This document shows positions 1 to 8,723 of a DNA stretch of 64,000 bases, piece by piece. How positions within the stretch are numbered: position 1 is the stretch's first letter; each line of letters opens with the position of its first letter. Below the pieces are notes generated by a model. It saw only the letters and a program-made list of their open reading frames with translations. It was not told where the DNA came from and did not search any database. The DNA is from Bradyrhizobium sp. OK095 (GTDB lineage: Bacteria > Pseudomonadota > Alphaproteobacteria > Rhizobiales > Xanthobacteraceae), in NCBI RefSeq assembly GCF_900109945.1, contig NZ_FOBX01000010.1, positions 186,001-250,000 on the forward strand, read 5' to 3'. Position numbers and translations under genes: made by a program.

Positions 1-257
1 CGTCCGATGCCGTCCTTGTCGCGGAACGGCTCGATGCCGATGATCTTTTCGCGCGCGGCGACCTCGCCCTTGATCACCCAATAGAGCGACCCGCCGGCGA
101 GGATCTCGGCGTCGCGCTTGGGCACCATGCGGGTGACGTGGATGTGATGTTGCGGCAGACCTTTCTTCTTGGCGGTCTGCATCCGTTCGGCGATCCACCC
201 CTTCAATTCCTTGACGGAGTCGCAGCCGACGGCAAGCTTGATCAGATGAAGTGGCAT
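1..257 (-). CDS. DUF1489 family protein, N-terminal part (runs off left edge)
   Basis: Reading leftward from an ATG at 257, the minus strand stays open for 85 codons to the window edge, giving a product starting MPLHLIKLAVGCDSVKELKG. The opening and the later stretch GGSLYWVIKGEVAAR match the DUF1489 family, small cytoplasmic alphaproteobacterial proteins of about 140 residues with no assigned function, so roughly the C-terminal third lies outside the window. The plus-strand reading frame over the same bases has no recognisable content. Function unknown; family assignment is from memory of the family and moderately sure. Confidence 0.75.
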   Translation of the reverse strand, partial: MPLHLIKLAVGCDSVKELKGWIAERMQTAKKKGLPQHHIHVTRMVPKRDAEILAGGSLYWVIKGEVAAREKIIGIEPFRDKDGIG

Positions 258-299
258 GGCCCAGCATTAGCGGGCCAGCCATCCATTTGGAATGCCGAT

Positions 300-1292
300 C
301 TATTCGTTATCCGCAGCCGCGGGAGCAGAGGACGGCGGCGGTGCGAGCGGAACCGGTGCGGCGGTCGGAGCACGTTTCGCGGCCGGCTGCTTCTTTGCTG
401 CGGCCGGCGCTGCCGCAGGAGCTGCGGCCTGCGCCGAGGTCGCGGCCGGCGCGCGCGGAGCGGCTGCGTTGCCGGCAGGCGCCTGGCGCGTCGCCGCTGT
501 GGGCGGCTCCGGATTCATGATGCTCACCGGCGGCGTCGACGAGGCACTCGGGAACTCGGCATTGGTCGGCTTGCCCGGCGGCATCGCGGGCGGCAGACCG
601 GCAAGCGCGCCCGGCATCGGGATGGCCGCCGTCGCCGGCGCTGCTGCGGGCGCGTTCCAGCCCGGCGCGTAGCGCGCGACCAGTTGATCGTAGAGATGCG
701 CATCCATGTTGGCAGCGACCTGCTGCTGATCGGTCAGCGAGCGGAAAGCGGCGCAATCGAACTGCGTGCATCCGTCGCGGGCGACCAGCACCTGCGCGAC
801 GAGGCCGTAGCGATCGTGCTCCAGCGACTTGCGCAGCACCTTGATGTCCAGCGTCAGGCTCTTCTCGGCGGTCGCGACATCGCCGAGCGCGGTCAGCCGG
901 TCGATCCTGGCGGCGGTATAGGCAACCGCCGCAGCCGCCGTGTCGGGCGCGCCGAACAGCGCCTTTTCGCAGCCGATGGCCACGGCATCACCGGCGAGAT
1001 CGTCGAGACAGGACAGCGCCGGCAGGCTTGCGGTGACCGTAGCCTGCGCGCGCGCCTCGCCAGGCGCGACCTGCCCCGCCGGTCCATAGACGCGCACGGT
1101 GGCAGCGACCGCAATGGCGATGGCAAGCAGCGTGATGACGGTCAGCGCGCCGTTGGCGACCGATCTCTCGGCGCGCAGCAGCGTGATCAGCAGGATCAGT
1201 CCGAAGAAGCCGGCAGCGGCCAGCGTCATCCACATCGGGAAGGCCGGCGAGCGCCAGATCTGGTCGAGCGAAGAGGCCCATCCCCAGTTCAT
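300..1292 (-). CDS. Hypothetical membrane-anchored protein with Ala/Pro-rich tail
   Basis: 330 residues. Two hydrophobic segments near the N-terminus (about residues 20-37 and 46-64) are followed by a soluble region carrying two cysteine pairs (ALSCLDDLAGDAVAIGC and DGCTQFDC), which could form disulfides if exported. The last ~115 residues are almost only Ala, Pro, Gly and Thr and look disordered. I do not recognise a named domain. A long competing plus-strand frame over the same bases is Arg-rich and is a GC-bias shadow. It lies just upstream of the DUF1489 gene on the same strand, but a shared role is not evident. Confidence 0.75.
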   Translation of the reverse strand: MNWGWASSLDQIWRSPAFPMWMTLAAAGFFGLILLITLLRAERSVANGALTVITLLAIAIAVAATVRVYGPAGQVAPGEARAQATVTASLPALSCLDDLAGDAVAIGCEKALFGAPDTAAAAVAYTAARIDRLTALGDVATAEKSLTLDIKVLRKSLEHDRYGLVAQVLVARDGCTQFDCAAFRSLTDQQQVAANMDAHLYDQLVARYAPGWNAPAAAPATAAIPMPGALAGLPPAMPPGKPTNAEFPSASSTPPVSIMNPEPPTAATRQAPAGNAAAPRAPAATSAQAAAPAAAPAAAKKQPAAKRAPTAAPVPLAPPPSSAPAAADNE

Positions 1293-1444
1293 GCGCGAAG
1301 TCCCCTCACGCGAGCAGAGAGCGAATGTTCAAGCGAGCACCGCGAACCGGCAACTGCCGCCGCACCTTGGTGAGGCGAAGCGGGCCTTTTGACGGCAAGC
1401 GAAGCAAATTCGTCCGCAACGTCAATGCGCGGCACGATCATCCG

Positions 1445-1648
1445 TCAGGATTGGGCGAGTTGGCTTTCCTTGGCGACGCGCTCGAAAGCTTCGGTCGAGC
1501 TCTTGATGCGGTATTGGCAGTCGTCGCCATCCGTCGGCAGCAGGCGGATGATCTCGTAGCTGCCGCTGGCAGCCGGACGTGCGACGTTGCTGGCCGTGAA
1601 CAATACGCGCGTGCCGATGGGGAATTTATGCTTCAACGCCCTCTCCAT
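1445..1648 (-). CDS. Small conserved hypothetical protein (67 aa)
   Basis: Starts MERALKHKFPIGTRVLFTAS and contains a short beta-rich pattern (GTRVLF, GSYEIIRLLP, CQYRIKS) resembling a small SH3-like barrel. Small proteins of this look recur in Bradyrhizobium/Rhodopseudomonas genomes, from memory. The Shine-Dalgarno sequence is weak. No signal peptide or membrane segment is seen, so it is probably cytoplasmic. Function unknown; it stands alone between the membrane protein and the YidB-like gene. Confidence 0.6.
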   Translation of the reverse strand: MERALKHKFPIGTRVLFTASNVARPAASGSYEIIRLLPTDGDDCQYRIKSSTEAFERVAKESQLAQS

Positions 1649-1839
1649 GACTCAAACAGCGCCTGCCATGCCCAGGGTCCCACTGCGACGGCCGGCTGAA
1701 AACCCGGCTTGAGCTATAGCATGCGATGCGTCGTTTTGGCTAGCAGTATGCAGGCATGGCAAACGTCCCAATCCGGCAGCGTTTTCAGGACGATACAGGG
1801 CAATCGGCCCGCCGATGATACCACTGGAACCCGGGCATT

Positions 1840-2208
1840 TCAGGCGGTATGCGGCAACCGGCCGTCGGGGCTCGCGTGGTCGACGGCCTTGGGCAGTTCC
1901 TGGGCCAGGATCTGGCCGAGCTGGTCGACCGGGATGTTGTAGCGGGCGGCGAGCTGGCGGACGGTGTCGCTGCCGAGCACGGCGCGGAGCTGGTCGGCCG
2001 AGATCGGCAAATTCTGGCCGTTGCCGAGCCAGGATTTGACCTGGTCGCCGAGGCCCGCATGCTGGAGCTTTGCGACGATCGCGCTGAGGCCGCCCTGATT
2101 GTTGCTGCCGAGCACCTCGCTGAGCACGGCCGGCAGCACGGCGGCACCGAGCTGGCCGAGAGCGCTGCGCAGCGCGGGGTTATTTTCCAGCGAGTCCAGA
2201 ATTCCCAT
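1840..2208 (-). CDS. YidB/DUF937-type protein
   Basis: 122 residues beginning MGILDSLENNPALRSALGQL. The ATG at 2208 is chosen over an upstream in-frame ATG (2241) because AGGAGAG lies at the right distance before it. The product has the YidB pattern: an N-terminal helical stretch with LGSNNQGGLSAIV, then ISADQLRAVLGSD and LAARYNIPVDQLGQILAQELP, the repeated helical signature of this family. The family is small, soluble and of unknown role (E. coli yidB is the namesake). Single gene; nothing nearby suggests a pathway. Confidence 0.85.
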   Translation of the reverse strand: MGILDSLENNPALRSALGQLGAAVLPAVLSEVLGSNNQGGLSAIVAKLQHAGLGDQVKSWLGNGQNLPISADQLRAVLGSDTVRQLAARYNIPVDQLGQILAQELPKAVDHASPDGRLPHTA

Positions 2209-2295
2209 GGCGTGCCCTCTCCTAAGCCGTAACTCCAGCACGATTGAGCGCCGCCATGCGGCATGCCGTCAAGCCGCGCTCAATCACAATCATGC

Positions 2296-2958
2296 TCACG
2301 CGTCCTCGAATCTGTCGATGACGAGCGTTTCAGCAAGTCCCTCACGGGTCCATTGCTGGAATGCCGGCAGCGCCATCATGGTCTCCATGTAGGCCTTCGT
2401 GTCCGGCGCGACGTCGATCGCATAGGTGCGCAAGCGGTGCACGACTGGCGCATACATGGCGTCCGCAGCGCCAAAGCCGCCGAACAGGAACGGCCCCTTG
2501 GCTCCGTAGCGCGCCCGGCACTCGCGCCAGATCTCCTCGATGCGCGCGACGTTGGCCTTGGCGTCCGGCGACAGCGTCACGGGGCGGATAGGCCGGTGCA
2601 GGTTCATGCCGCATTCGCTGCGCAGCGGCACGAAGCCGGAATGCATCTCGGCGCAGACCGAACGGGCATGAGCGCGGGCCGCGGCCTCGTCGGGCCACAG
2701 CTTCTTCTCTGGGTAGCACTCGGCGATGTACTCGATGATGGCGAGCGAATCCCACACGACGGTCTCGCCGTCGACCAGCACGGGCACCTTGCCGGCGCGG
2801 CTGAAGGACAGGATCTGCTCCTTGTCGGCGGGATTGTCGGTGTAGAGCGGGATCAGGGTCTCCGCGAACGGGATGTCGTTGGCGCGCAGCGCGAGCCAGG
2901 GCCGCATCGACCATGACGAATAGTTCTTGTTGCCGATGGCAAGTTTGAGAGCAGCCAT
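2296..2958 (-). CDS. Glutathione S-transferase family protein
   Basis: 220 residues. The thioredoxin-like N-terminal half shows NYSSWSMRPWLALR (candidate glutathione-activating Ser), GKVPVLVDGE with the cis-Pro, and VWDSLAIIEYIAE, the Glu/Ser pair that holds the gamma-glutamyl group. The alpha-helical C-terminal half follows. It would conjugate glutathione to, or reduce, an electrophilic substrate in the cytoplasm. The ATG at 2958 is preferred to one 21 codons upstream because the family signature begins directly after it. Subclass and substrate cannot be told from sequence. Confidence 0.9.
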   Translation of the reverse strand: MAALKLAIGNKNYSSWSMRPWLALRANDIPFAETLIPLYTDNPADKEQILSFSRAGKVPVLVDGETVVWDSLAIIEYIAECYPEKKLWPDEAAARAHARSVCAEMHSGFVPLRSECGMNLHRPIRPVTLSPDAKANVARIEEIWRECRARYGAKGPFLFGGFGAADAMYAPVVHRLRTYAIDVAPDTKAYMETMMALPAFQQWTREGLAETLVIDRFEDA

Positions 2959-3080
2959 GTCACGGGTCCTTCCGAAAGTCCGTCCGATGCGGCTGCTTTT
3001 AGCGCCATCACCTGCCACCAATCAATCGTTGCCGCCATGGGGCATGCGTGGCAATCGTTGCGATCCCTGAGGAGCAAGAC

Positions 3081-3794
3081 ATGAGCAGGCATTGGGTCGA
3101 CATCACCGCCGTCGGCTTCTTCATCATCGAATGGCTGGTCTATGCCGTAACGCTCGAGCATTCGGCCTATGGCCGCGACAGCCTGTCTGCGCGCATGAAC
3201 CGCTATCGCGAGGTCTGGGTCCGCCGCCTGCTCGACCGCGAGGCGCGCATGGTCGACATGCAGATCATGGCCTCGCTCCAGAACGGCACCGCCTTCTTCG
3301 CCTCCACCAGCCTGTTCGCGCTCGGCGGCGCGCTGGCGCTGCTGCACGCCACCAACGACGCGATCATGATCCTGAGCAAGCTGCCGATCGATCTCAGCAC
3401 TTCGCCCGCGATGTGGGAGCTGAAATGCGTCGGCTTGGTGCTGATCTGCGTCTACGCCTTCTTCAAGTTCGCCTGGGCTTATCGCCTGTTCAACTATGTC
3501 GCGATCCTGTTCGGCGGCATGCCGCTCGCCTCACAGCGCGACACACCGGAGGCCGAAGCCCACGTCATCCGCACCTCGCGCGTCTTCGAATCCGCCGGCC
3601 GCCACTTCAACCGCGGCCAGCGCGCCTTCTTCTTCGCGCTCGGCTATCTCGGCTGGTTCGTCAGCCCCTGGGTGCTGTTCGTGACCACGGCAGCCGTGGT
3701 GATCGTGACATGGCGCCGGCAGTTCGCATCGAGTGCATGGGCAGCGATGGCGCCGGAGGCGATGGCGGGGGATGAGGTCAAGCGCGGTCATTGA
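3081..3794 (+). CDS. DUF599 family membrane protein
   Basis: 237 residues. The start at 3081 follows GAGGAGCAAGAC, a good ribosome site; an ATG eleven codons upstream lacks one. About four hydrophobic segments are visible (roughly 6-24, 70-90, 115-135 and 195-220), with the DUF599 signature HSAYGRDSLSARMNRYRE and the NRGQRAFFFALGYLGWF block. DUF599 proteins are inner-membrane proteins of unknown function. Divergent from the glutathione transferase gene with a short intergenic gap. Confidence 0.88.
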   Translation: MSRHWVDITAVGFFIIEWLVYAVTLEHSAYGRDSLSARMNRYREVWVRRLLDREARMVDMQIMASLQNGTAFFASTSLFALGGALALLHATNDAIMILSKLPIDLSTSPAMWELKCVGLVLICVYAFFKFAWAYRLFNYVAILFGGMPLASQRDTPEAEAHVIRTSRVFESAGRHFNRGQRAFFFALGYLGWFVSPWVLFVTTAAVVIVTWRRQFASSAWAAMAPEAMAGDEVKRGH

Positions 3795-3896
3795 TGCGTC
3801 CGTGTCCCGGACGCGGCGCGGCACCCAGTGAGGCATCGGGAAGATCACGCCGGTGCTACTTGACATTGAGACGAGCTCTGCGCGCAAACTGACCCC

Positions 3897-4748
3897 ATGA
3901 TCAGATTTCCAATCCTCGCAGATCTGCCGAGCACACCTTTCTCCGGGGAGGACGTGGTCCGCGGCGTTGAATGCACCACGTCCGACGGCGATGGTCCCGG
4001 ACGCGTTCGGGTCGAGGTCGACGGCAAGCCTGACGTTCTCGCCTTCTACGGTGCTGCTCCTGAAGGTGCACCGGCCGATCCCGTCATCTTCCTGCGCGGT
4101 GATGCCGTCGAGAAGCGCAACGACGGGGTCGTGGCCAACGAGTGGTACGTCGCAGCGACGGCCTACGACGTGCAGGCGCTGACCGAACAGCTGAGCGCAA
4201 ACTTCCATCGTCCCTACGTCCACCTGGCGCGCCCGGGCATCCTGGGCTCAACCGGTCATCATCTCGACCGGCGGCGGCCGCGCGAGGTGGCGCTGGTCGA
4301 TGCGGCGCTCACCCGGCTCAAGGCGCATTTCGGCTGGCGGCGCCTCAATCTGGTCGGCCAATCCGGCGGCGGCCATCTCGTGGCCGCCTTGATCGCGCGC
4401 CGCGACGACATTGGTTGCGCGGTGATCACGTCGGGCAACACCGCGGTGGCACAGCGCAACCGCGAGAACGGCTGGAGCGCCGACATCACCGGCCACAGCG
4501 ACTTCCTCGATCCGATCGACCATGTCTCCGAGGTGGCGCGCCATCCCCCGCAAAAGATCATCGTGCTGACCGACCCGGACGACCAGCGCGTCTCGGCGTC
4601 GGTCCAGACCGCCTATGTCGAGGCGATGCGCGGCGTCGGCGTCACCGTGGACCATCGCCTCCTGCCGGCGTCCGGCAAGCTTCGTCACGACCTGCAATTG
4701 CCGGGAATTTTGGCCGCCTTCACCTGGCTTGCGAACCACAGTGCGTAG
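3897..4748 (+). CDS. Alpha/beta hydrolase (serine hydrolase/peptidase-like)
   Basis: 283 residues with no signal peptide. The nucleophile elbow is GQSGGG (Ser in LNLVGQSGGGHLVAAL). A candidate acid lies in VLTDPDDQRVS and the His in GKLRHDLQ near the C-terminus, in the canonical Ser-Asp-His order. The central part resembles prolyl-oligopeptidase/S9-type hydrolases. It probably cleaves an ester or amide in the cytoplasm; substrate unknown. The stop codon lies inside the inverted repeat at 4741-4784. Confidence 0.82.
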   Translation: MIRFPILADLPSTPFSGEDVVRGVECTTSDGDGPGRVRVEVDGKPDVLAFYGAAPEGAPADPVIFLRGDAVEKRNDGVVANEWYVAATAYDVQALTEQLSANFHRPYVHLARPGILGSTGHHLDRRRPREVALVDAALTRLKAHFGWRRLNLVGQSGGGHLVAALIARRDDIGCAVITSGNTAVAQRNRENGWSADITGHSDFLDPIDHVSEVARHPPQKIIVLTDPDDQRVSASVQTAYVEAMRGVGVTVDHRLLPASGKLRHDLQLPGILAAFTWLANHSA

Positions 4749-4784
4749 GATGAGTAGAGCAAGTGCTCTACCCATCCTACGCAC
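4741..4784. terminator. 20-bp inverted repeat between convergent genes
   Basis: Two 20-base arms (GTGCGTAGGATGAGTAGAGC and its complement with one mismatch that still allows a G-U pair) enclose the loop AAGT. The hairpin sits between the convergent hydrolase and TonB-like genes, so it may end both transcripts although no T-run follows. The GCGTAGGATGGGTAGAGC core is also a motif of dispersed Bradyrhizobium intergenic repeats, so it may be a repeat reused as a terminator. Confidence 0.6.
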
Positions 4785-4807
4785 TGCGCTCCATCCGGGC
4801 GACGACC

Positions 4808-5812
4808 CTACCCGCCGAAATCCCTTGGGCTGAACGGAAGGTCCAGCACCTTCCATTCCTCGTACTTGTCCACCGGCAGCATCTTGTAGGGTTGGCAGGC
4901 CTGGAGCGCACTCATCGCGGACTTTACGATGGCCACGCCCTTCGCAGACGGCGGGGCTTCGATCAGGATCGGCTCGCGCGCCAGCGTGCCGTCGGTGGCG
5001 AGCACCGCGCGCAGCTTGATGCGCACGGCATCGGTCGGCGCAACACCAGGCGGCAATTTCGAACAGCTTCGCAAGTGCCGGCGAAGCTCGGCGACGACCT
5101 CAGGCGGCAGCTTGGCTGCGATCGAATCCTTGGCGTCGCCGCCGTCATCCTTCGGCGCGTCTTTCGGCTCGGGCGGCAATTCCGGCGGCAGGCCCAGCAT
5201 GACGCCGTATTTGACGGTGACGTCGGGTTCAGGGGCCTGATAGACCGGAGGAGCCGCCTGCGGCTCCGGCGGCGCTGGTGACGACTGCGGCGCGGGCTGA
5301 GCCTGCGACTGCGGCTGTTGGGGCGGCAATTGCGATGGCTGCGGCTGGGGCTGCGAAGGCTGCGATTGCTGAGCCTGCGATTGCTGAGCCTGCGCGGTGG
5401 CCTCGCGCTGCTTCGGCGCTTGTGAGGGTTGCGGCTGCGGCTGTTTCTGCTGCGCCGGCTGCTGCGGTTCGGGCGAGGACTTCTGCTGCGATGATTGCGG
5501 CGAGGCCTGAGGCTTGGCGCCCGGCTTCGGCGCGGCCTCCGCCTTGTCCTTGTCGGTGACATCCAGCTTCGGCAGCCGCAGCTCAGGGGTCGGGGTTGGC
5601 GTCGGCTCCGGCGTCTTCTCCTTGGCGGCCTCCTCCGCCTTCGTCTCCTGCTCCTTCACCTGCTCCGGCGTGACGATGTCGACCGCAACAGTCTCCGGGG
5701 GCGCGGCGTGGAACGGATGGACCTCGCTGATCACGATGATCAGCGCCACCAGCGTCAGATGCGCGATCGCCGACGCTGCAATGTCCGTCCGTATGATCTT
5801 CCGCAGTTCCAT
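4808..5812 (-). CDS. TonB/TolA-like energy-transducer-type protein
   Basis: 334 residues. One N-terminal transmembrane helix (about 13-29) is followed by a very long Gln/Pro/Ala/Glu-rich linker (about 55-205, with runs such as PTPTPTPE and SQAQQSQPSQPQPQPSQ) and a C-terminal folded domain (about 235-334: VVAELRRHLRSCSKLPPG, then VRIKLRAVLATDGTLAREP). This is the TonB/TolA plan: inner-membrane anchor, periplasm-spanning linker, envelope-contacting tip. No exbB/exbD, tolQ/tolR or receptor gene adjoins it, so its motor partner is elsewhere or it is a structural relative only. Confidence 0.78.
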   Translation of the reverse strand: MELRKIIRTDIAASAIAHLTLVALIIVISEVHPFHAAPPETVAVDIVTPEQVKEQETKAEEAAKEKTPEPTPTPTPELRLPKLDVTDKDKAEAAPKPGAKPQASPQSSQQKSSPEPQQPAQQKQPQPQPSQAPKQREATAQAQQSQAQQSQPSQPQPQPSQLPPQQPQSQAQPAPQSSPAPPEPQAAPPVYQAPEPDVTVKYGVMLGLPPELPPEPKDAPKDDGGDAKDSIAAKLPPEVVAELRRHLRSCSKLPPGVAPTDAVRIKLRAVLATDGTLAREPILIEAPPSAKGVAIVKSAMSALQACQPYKMLPVDKYEEWKVLDLPFSPRDFGG

Positions 5813-5861
5813 TGCCCGATCTTGGGTTGCCGCCCTGCTCCTAGCATACCGCGGTCCCCCC

Positions 5862-6680
5862 TCAATCCCATTTCGGCGCGAAGCCGAAATCGGTCAGGCG
5901 CCCCTTGGGATTGGCCAGAGCGGCGATGCGGGCCATCTCGTCGTCCGCCAGCTCGAAATCGAAGATCTCGATGTTTTCCGAGAGGCGCTCGACGCGCGAG
6001 GTGCGCGGGATCGCAGCAACATTCTGTTGCACGAGCCAGCGCAGGCAGATTTGTGCCGGCGTCTTGTGATGGGTTCGCCCGATCTCGGCGAGCGTCTGGT
6101 CGGTCTTGATCCGGCCCTTGGCAATGGGACTGTAGGCGACCAGCGCGATGCCGTGCTGGGCGCAGGCCGCCCTCACCTTCGTCTGGTCGAGATAAGGATG
6201 ATATTCGACCTGGTTGCAGGCCAGCGGCTCCGGCGACAGCGCCACCGCCTGCTCGATCAACGCCACCGTGAAGTTGGAGACGCCGATGTGGCGGGTCAGG
6301 CCCATGCGCTTGGCATGCGACAGCGCGCCCAGCGTTTCCTCCAGCGGCACGTGCGAATTGGGCCAGTGCAGCAGCAGGAGGTCGACGGAAGGAAGCCGCA
6401 TGCGCGCCAGGCTCTCCTTGACCGAGCGCTCGAGGTCGTGGGGCGCGAAATGGTTGGTCCAGACTTTTGTCGTCAGGAAGATATCGTCACGGCGCACGCC
6501 GGAGGAGCGCAAGCCATCGCCGACCTCGCGCTCATTGTCGTAGACCTGCGCGGTGTCGATGTGGCGATAGCCGAGCCGCAGCGCCTGCTCGACCACCCGG
6601 GCGCAGGTGCGCCCGCTCAGCTCCCAGGTCCCGAGCCCGATCGCCGGGATCCTTGCACCATTGGCCTCGACGAACAGCAT
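5862..6680 (-). CDS. Aldo/keto reductase (2,5-diketogluconate reductase-like)
   Basis: 272 residues with the whole AKR catalytic set: Asp and Tyr in YRHIDTAQVYDNE, Lys in FLTTKVW and His in LLLLHWP. Later GVSNF and NQVEYHPYL mark the (beta/alpha)8 barrel and the C-terminal NADPH region is present. It should reduce aldehydes or ketones with NADPH in the cytoplasm. It most resembles the DkgA/DkgB group, but the physiological substrate is unknown. Confidence 0.92.
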   Translation of the reverse strand: MLFVEANGARIPAIGLGTWELSGRTCARVVEQALRLGYRHIDTAQVYDNEREVGDGLRSSGVRRDDIFLTTKVWTNHFAPHDLERSVKESLARMRLPSVDLLLLHWPNSHVPLEETLGALSHAKRMGLTRHIGVSNFTVALIEQAVALSPEPLACNQVEYHPYLDQTKVRAACAQHGIALVAYSPIAKGRIKTDQTLAEIGRTHHKTPAQICLRWLVQQNVAAIPRTSRVERLSENIEIFDFELADDEMARIAALANPKGRLTDFGFAPKWD

Positions 6681-6827
6681 GAGGAATCCCCTCTGTTGCG
6701 GCAGCCCTCGCGCCCATTATGGACCTTGCCCGTGATACTGCCAACGCAAGCCGCCGGCTGCGAGGCCGGATATTGGGGGCAATGCTAACGGCAGGTTCGC
6801 GCGAGACCTTGACGTCAGACCCTGACG

Positions 6828-7139
6828 TCAAGCTTTGGCGAGCGCCTGGAACACCATATCGGGCGCATGCGCGATCACCGCGAGCAGTGCGCGGGCCGGT
6901 CCACGCGGGGCGCGCTTGCCCTGCTCCCAGTTGCGGATGGTCTCGACGGGGACGCCGAGTTTTGCGGCGAACTCCATCTGGGTCAGGCAGGCGCGGCGGC
7001 GCAAATCGCGCACCGCGTGAGAGCTGGTATCGGCGGGCGCTGCGTTGGCCGCAGGCTGGATTGGAAACGGCTGGACCGGAAACTCTTGCCCGTCCCGCAA
7101 CTCAACGATCCGTCCGTCCGCCTTCAGCCGCACACGCAT
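6828..7139 (-). CDS. Xre-family helix-turn-helix regulator
   Basis: About 103 residues. The N-terminal 30 residues form a small strand-rich region (MRVRLKADGRIVELRDGQEF). The C-terminal part is a helix-turn-helix (RRACLTQMEFAAKLGVPVETIRNWEQGKRAPRGPA) of the HigA/NadS-like Xre type. Of two ATGs six bases apart (7145, 7139), 7139 is preferred because GGGG lies 7 bases before it. No toxin gene adjoins, so it is either a solitary regulator or an orphan antitoxin-type protein. Confidence 0.85.
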   Translation of the reverse strand: MRVRLKADGRIVELRDGQEFPVQPFPIQPAANAAPADTSSHAVRDLRRRACLTQMEFAAKLGVPVETIRNWEQGKRAPRGPARALLAVIAHAPDMVFQALAKA

Positions 7140-7218
7140 GCTCATTCCCCCAAGCGCGGACGATGATGCGGCAGGTCGCTTAAGTTCGGATTAAAGATAG
7201 TTGCCCGTAGCCCTCCCC

Positions 7219-8640
7219 TTACCTCAACCCGAACCAGAGCGTCGCGATGCCGAGGAACGAGAAGAAGCCGACCACATCTGTCACCGTGGTGACGAACGTG
7301 CCGGACGCCACCGCCGGATCGGCCCTGACGCGTTCGAGCGCCATCGGGATCAAAATGCCGCCGAGCGCGCCGGCGAAGAGGTTCACGATGATCGCGAGCC
7401 CGATCACGATACCGAGGCCCGGGATCCTGAACCAGGCGACCGCGGCGATGCCGGTGATGACGGCAAAGGCGAGCCCGTTGACGAGGCCGACCGTGGCCTC
7501 GCGCATCACCACGCGCCAGGCGTTGGAGGAGCCGAGTTCGCGCGTCGCCAGCGCCCGCACCGCCACCGTCATGGTCTGGGTCGCGGCATTGCCGCCCTGG
7601 CTCGCGACGATCGGCGCCAGCACGGCGAGCGCCACCATCTTTTCGAGCTGGCCCTCGAACAGGCCGAGCACGGAGGACGCCAGGAAGGCGGTGGCGAGAT
7701 TGACCAGCAGCCAGTTGAACCGCGCGCGCGCAATCGTGAACACGGTGTCGGAGAGTTCTTCGTCGCTGTTGACGCCGCCCAGCGCCTTGAGGTCCTCGTC
7801 CGCCTCCTCCTCGATGACGTCGACGACGTCGTCGACAGTGATGACCCCGACCAGACGATCCTGGGTGTCGAGCACCGGAGCTGCGACGAGATTGTACTTG
7901 CCGAACATGCGCGCCACCTCCTCCTGGTCCTCCAGGACGGAGACGCGGCGGCGATCCTCGTCGGTCAGCTCGGCAAGCGCCACCGGGCGGCGGGCGCGGA
8001 GCAGGACGTCGAGCGAGACCGCGCCATGCCAGTGCTGCTCCTTGTCGACGACATAGATCTCGTAGAAGCGTTCGGGCAGATCCGGCGTCTCGCGCATGTA
8101 GTCGATCGCCTGCCCCACAGTGAAATCCTGCGGCACCGCGATGAACTCGGTCTGCATCCGGCGGCCGGCGGAATTTTCCGGATACAGCAGGCTGCGCTCG
8201 AGCGCGACGCGCTCCTTCCAGGGCAGCTTCTCGAGGATCTCCTCCTGCTCCGCCTCGTCGAGGGTTTCCAGCAGCTCGACCGCGTCGTCGGATTCGAGCT
8301 CGCGGACACCTTCCGCAACCGTCTCCGGCGGCAATTCCTCGAGGATGTCGTCGCGGACGGTCTCGTCGACTTCGTTCAGTGCGGAGAAGTCGAAGTCACG
8401 CCCTGTCAGCTCGACCAGGCGGACGCGGTCATCGGGTTCAAGGGCTACGATCAGATCGCCGAGATCGGCCTCGTGCAGCTCGGCGACACAGGCCCGCAGC
8501 GCGGCGCTGTCGCCGGCCTCGATCGCATGGGCAATTTCCGCGACGAATTCGTGCCGGATATCACCGTCTTCATTGCGCATCGGCACGTGGTCGAGTACCG
8601 AATCCGCAGCGGATGGGGCACCGTCCATATGTTCATCCAT
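7219..8640 (-). CDS. mgtE: Magnesium transporter MgtE
   Basis: 473 residues. The cytoplasmic N-domain of Glu/Asp-rich helices (DETVRDDILEELPPE, ESDDAVELLETLDEAEQ) is followed by two CBS domains (about 165-290, including FYEIYVVDKEQHWHG and VGVITVDDVVDVI) and five membrane helices with the family signature PIVASQGGNAATQT and the pore segment near NLFAGALGG. It imports Mg2+ and is gated by cytosolic Mg2+ through the N and CBS domains. The ATG at 8640 has GAGG upstream; an ATG 30 codons earlier gives an untypical extension. No Mg2+ riboswitch is apparent in the short divergent spacer. Confidence 0.94.
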   Translation of the reverse strand: MDEHMDGAPSAADSVLDHVPMRNEDGDIRHEFVAEIAHAIEAGDSAALRACVAELHEADLGDLIVALEPDDRVRLVELTGRDFDFSALNEVDETVRDDILEELPPETVAEGVRELESDDAVELLETLDEAEQEEILEKLPWKERVALERSLLYPENSAGRRMQTEFIAVPQDFTVGQAIDYMRETPDLPERFYEIYVVDKEQHWHGAVSLDVLLRARRPVALAELTDEDRRRVSVLEDQEEVARMFGKYNLVAAPVLDTQDRLVGVITVDDVVDVIEEEADEDLKALGGVNSDEELSDTVFTIARARFNWLLVNLATAFLASSVLGLFEGQLEKMVALAVLAPIVASQGGNAATQTMTVAVRALATRELGSSNAWRVVMREATVGLVNGLAFAVITGIAAVAWFRIPGLGIVIGLAIIVNLFAGALGGILIPMALERVRADPAVASGTFVTTVTDVVGFFSFLGIATLWFGLR

Positions 8641-8723
8641 GGTGCGCCTCGCCGTTTGACAGGTTGGAACGAGTGGTCTGAGCTGATGGTTCAGGCAATA
8701 CCCACAAGGCAACTCTGAGCGCA

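Noticed and set aside
138..1373. Long plus-strand frame over the start of the window
   Set aside because: Its product is almost entirely Arg/Gly/Ala with no domain; it mirrors the minus-strand gene at 300-1292 and is a shadow of GC bias.
5278..5559. Plus-strand Ala-rich frame opposite the TonB-like linker
   Set aside because: Mirrors the Gln/Pro-rich linker codons; no start site or domain.
7201..8718. 505-residue plus-strand frame opposite mgtE
   Set aside because: His/Arg/Asp-rich antisense of a complete, well-motifed MgtE.
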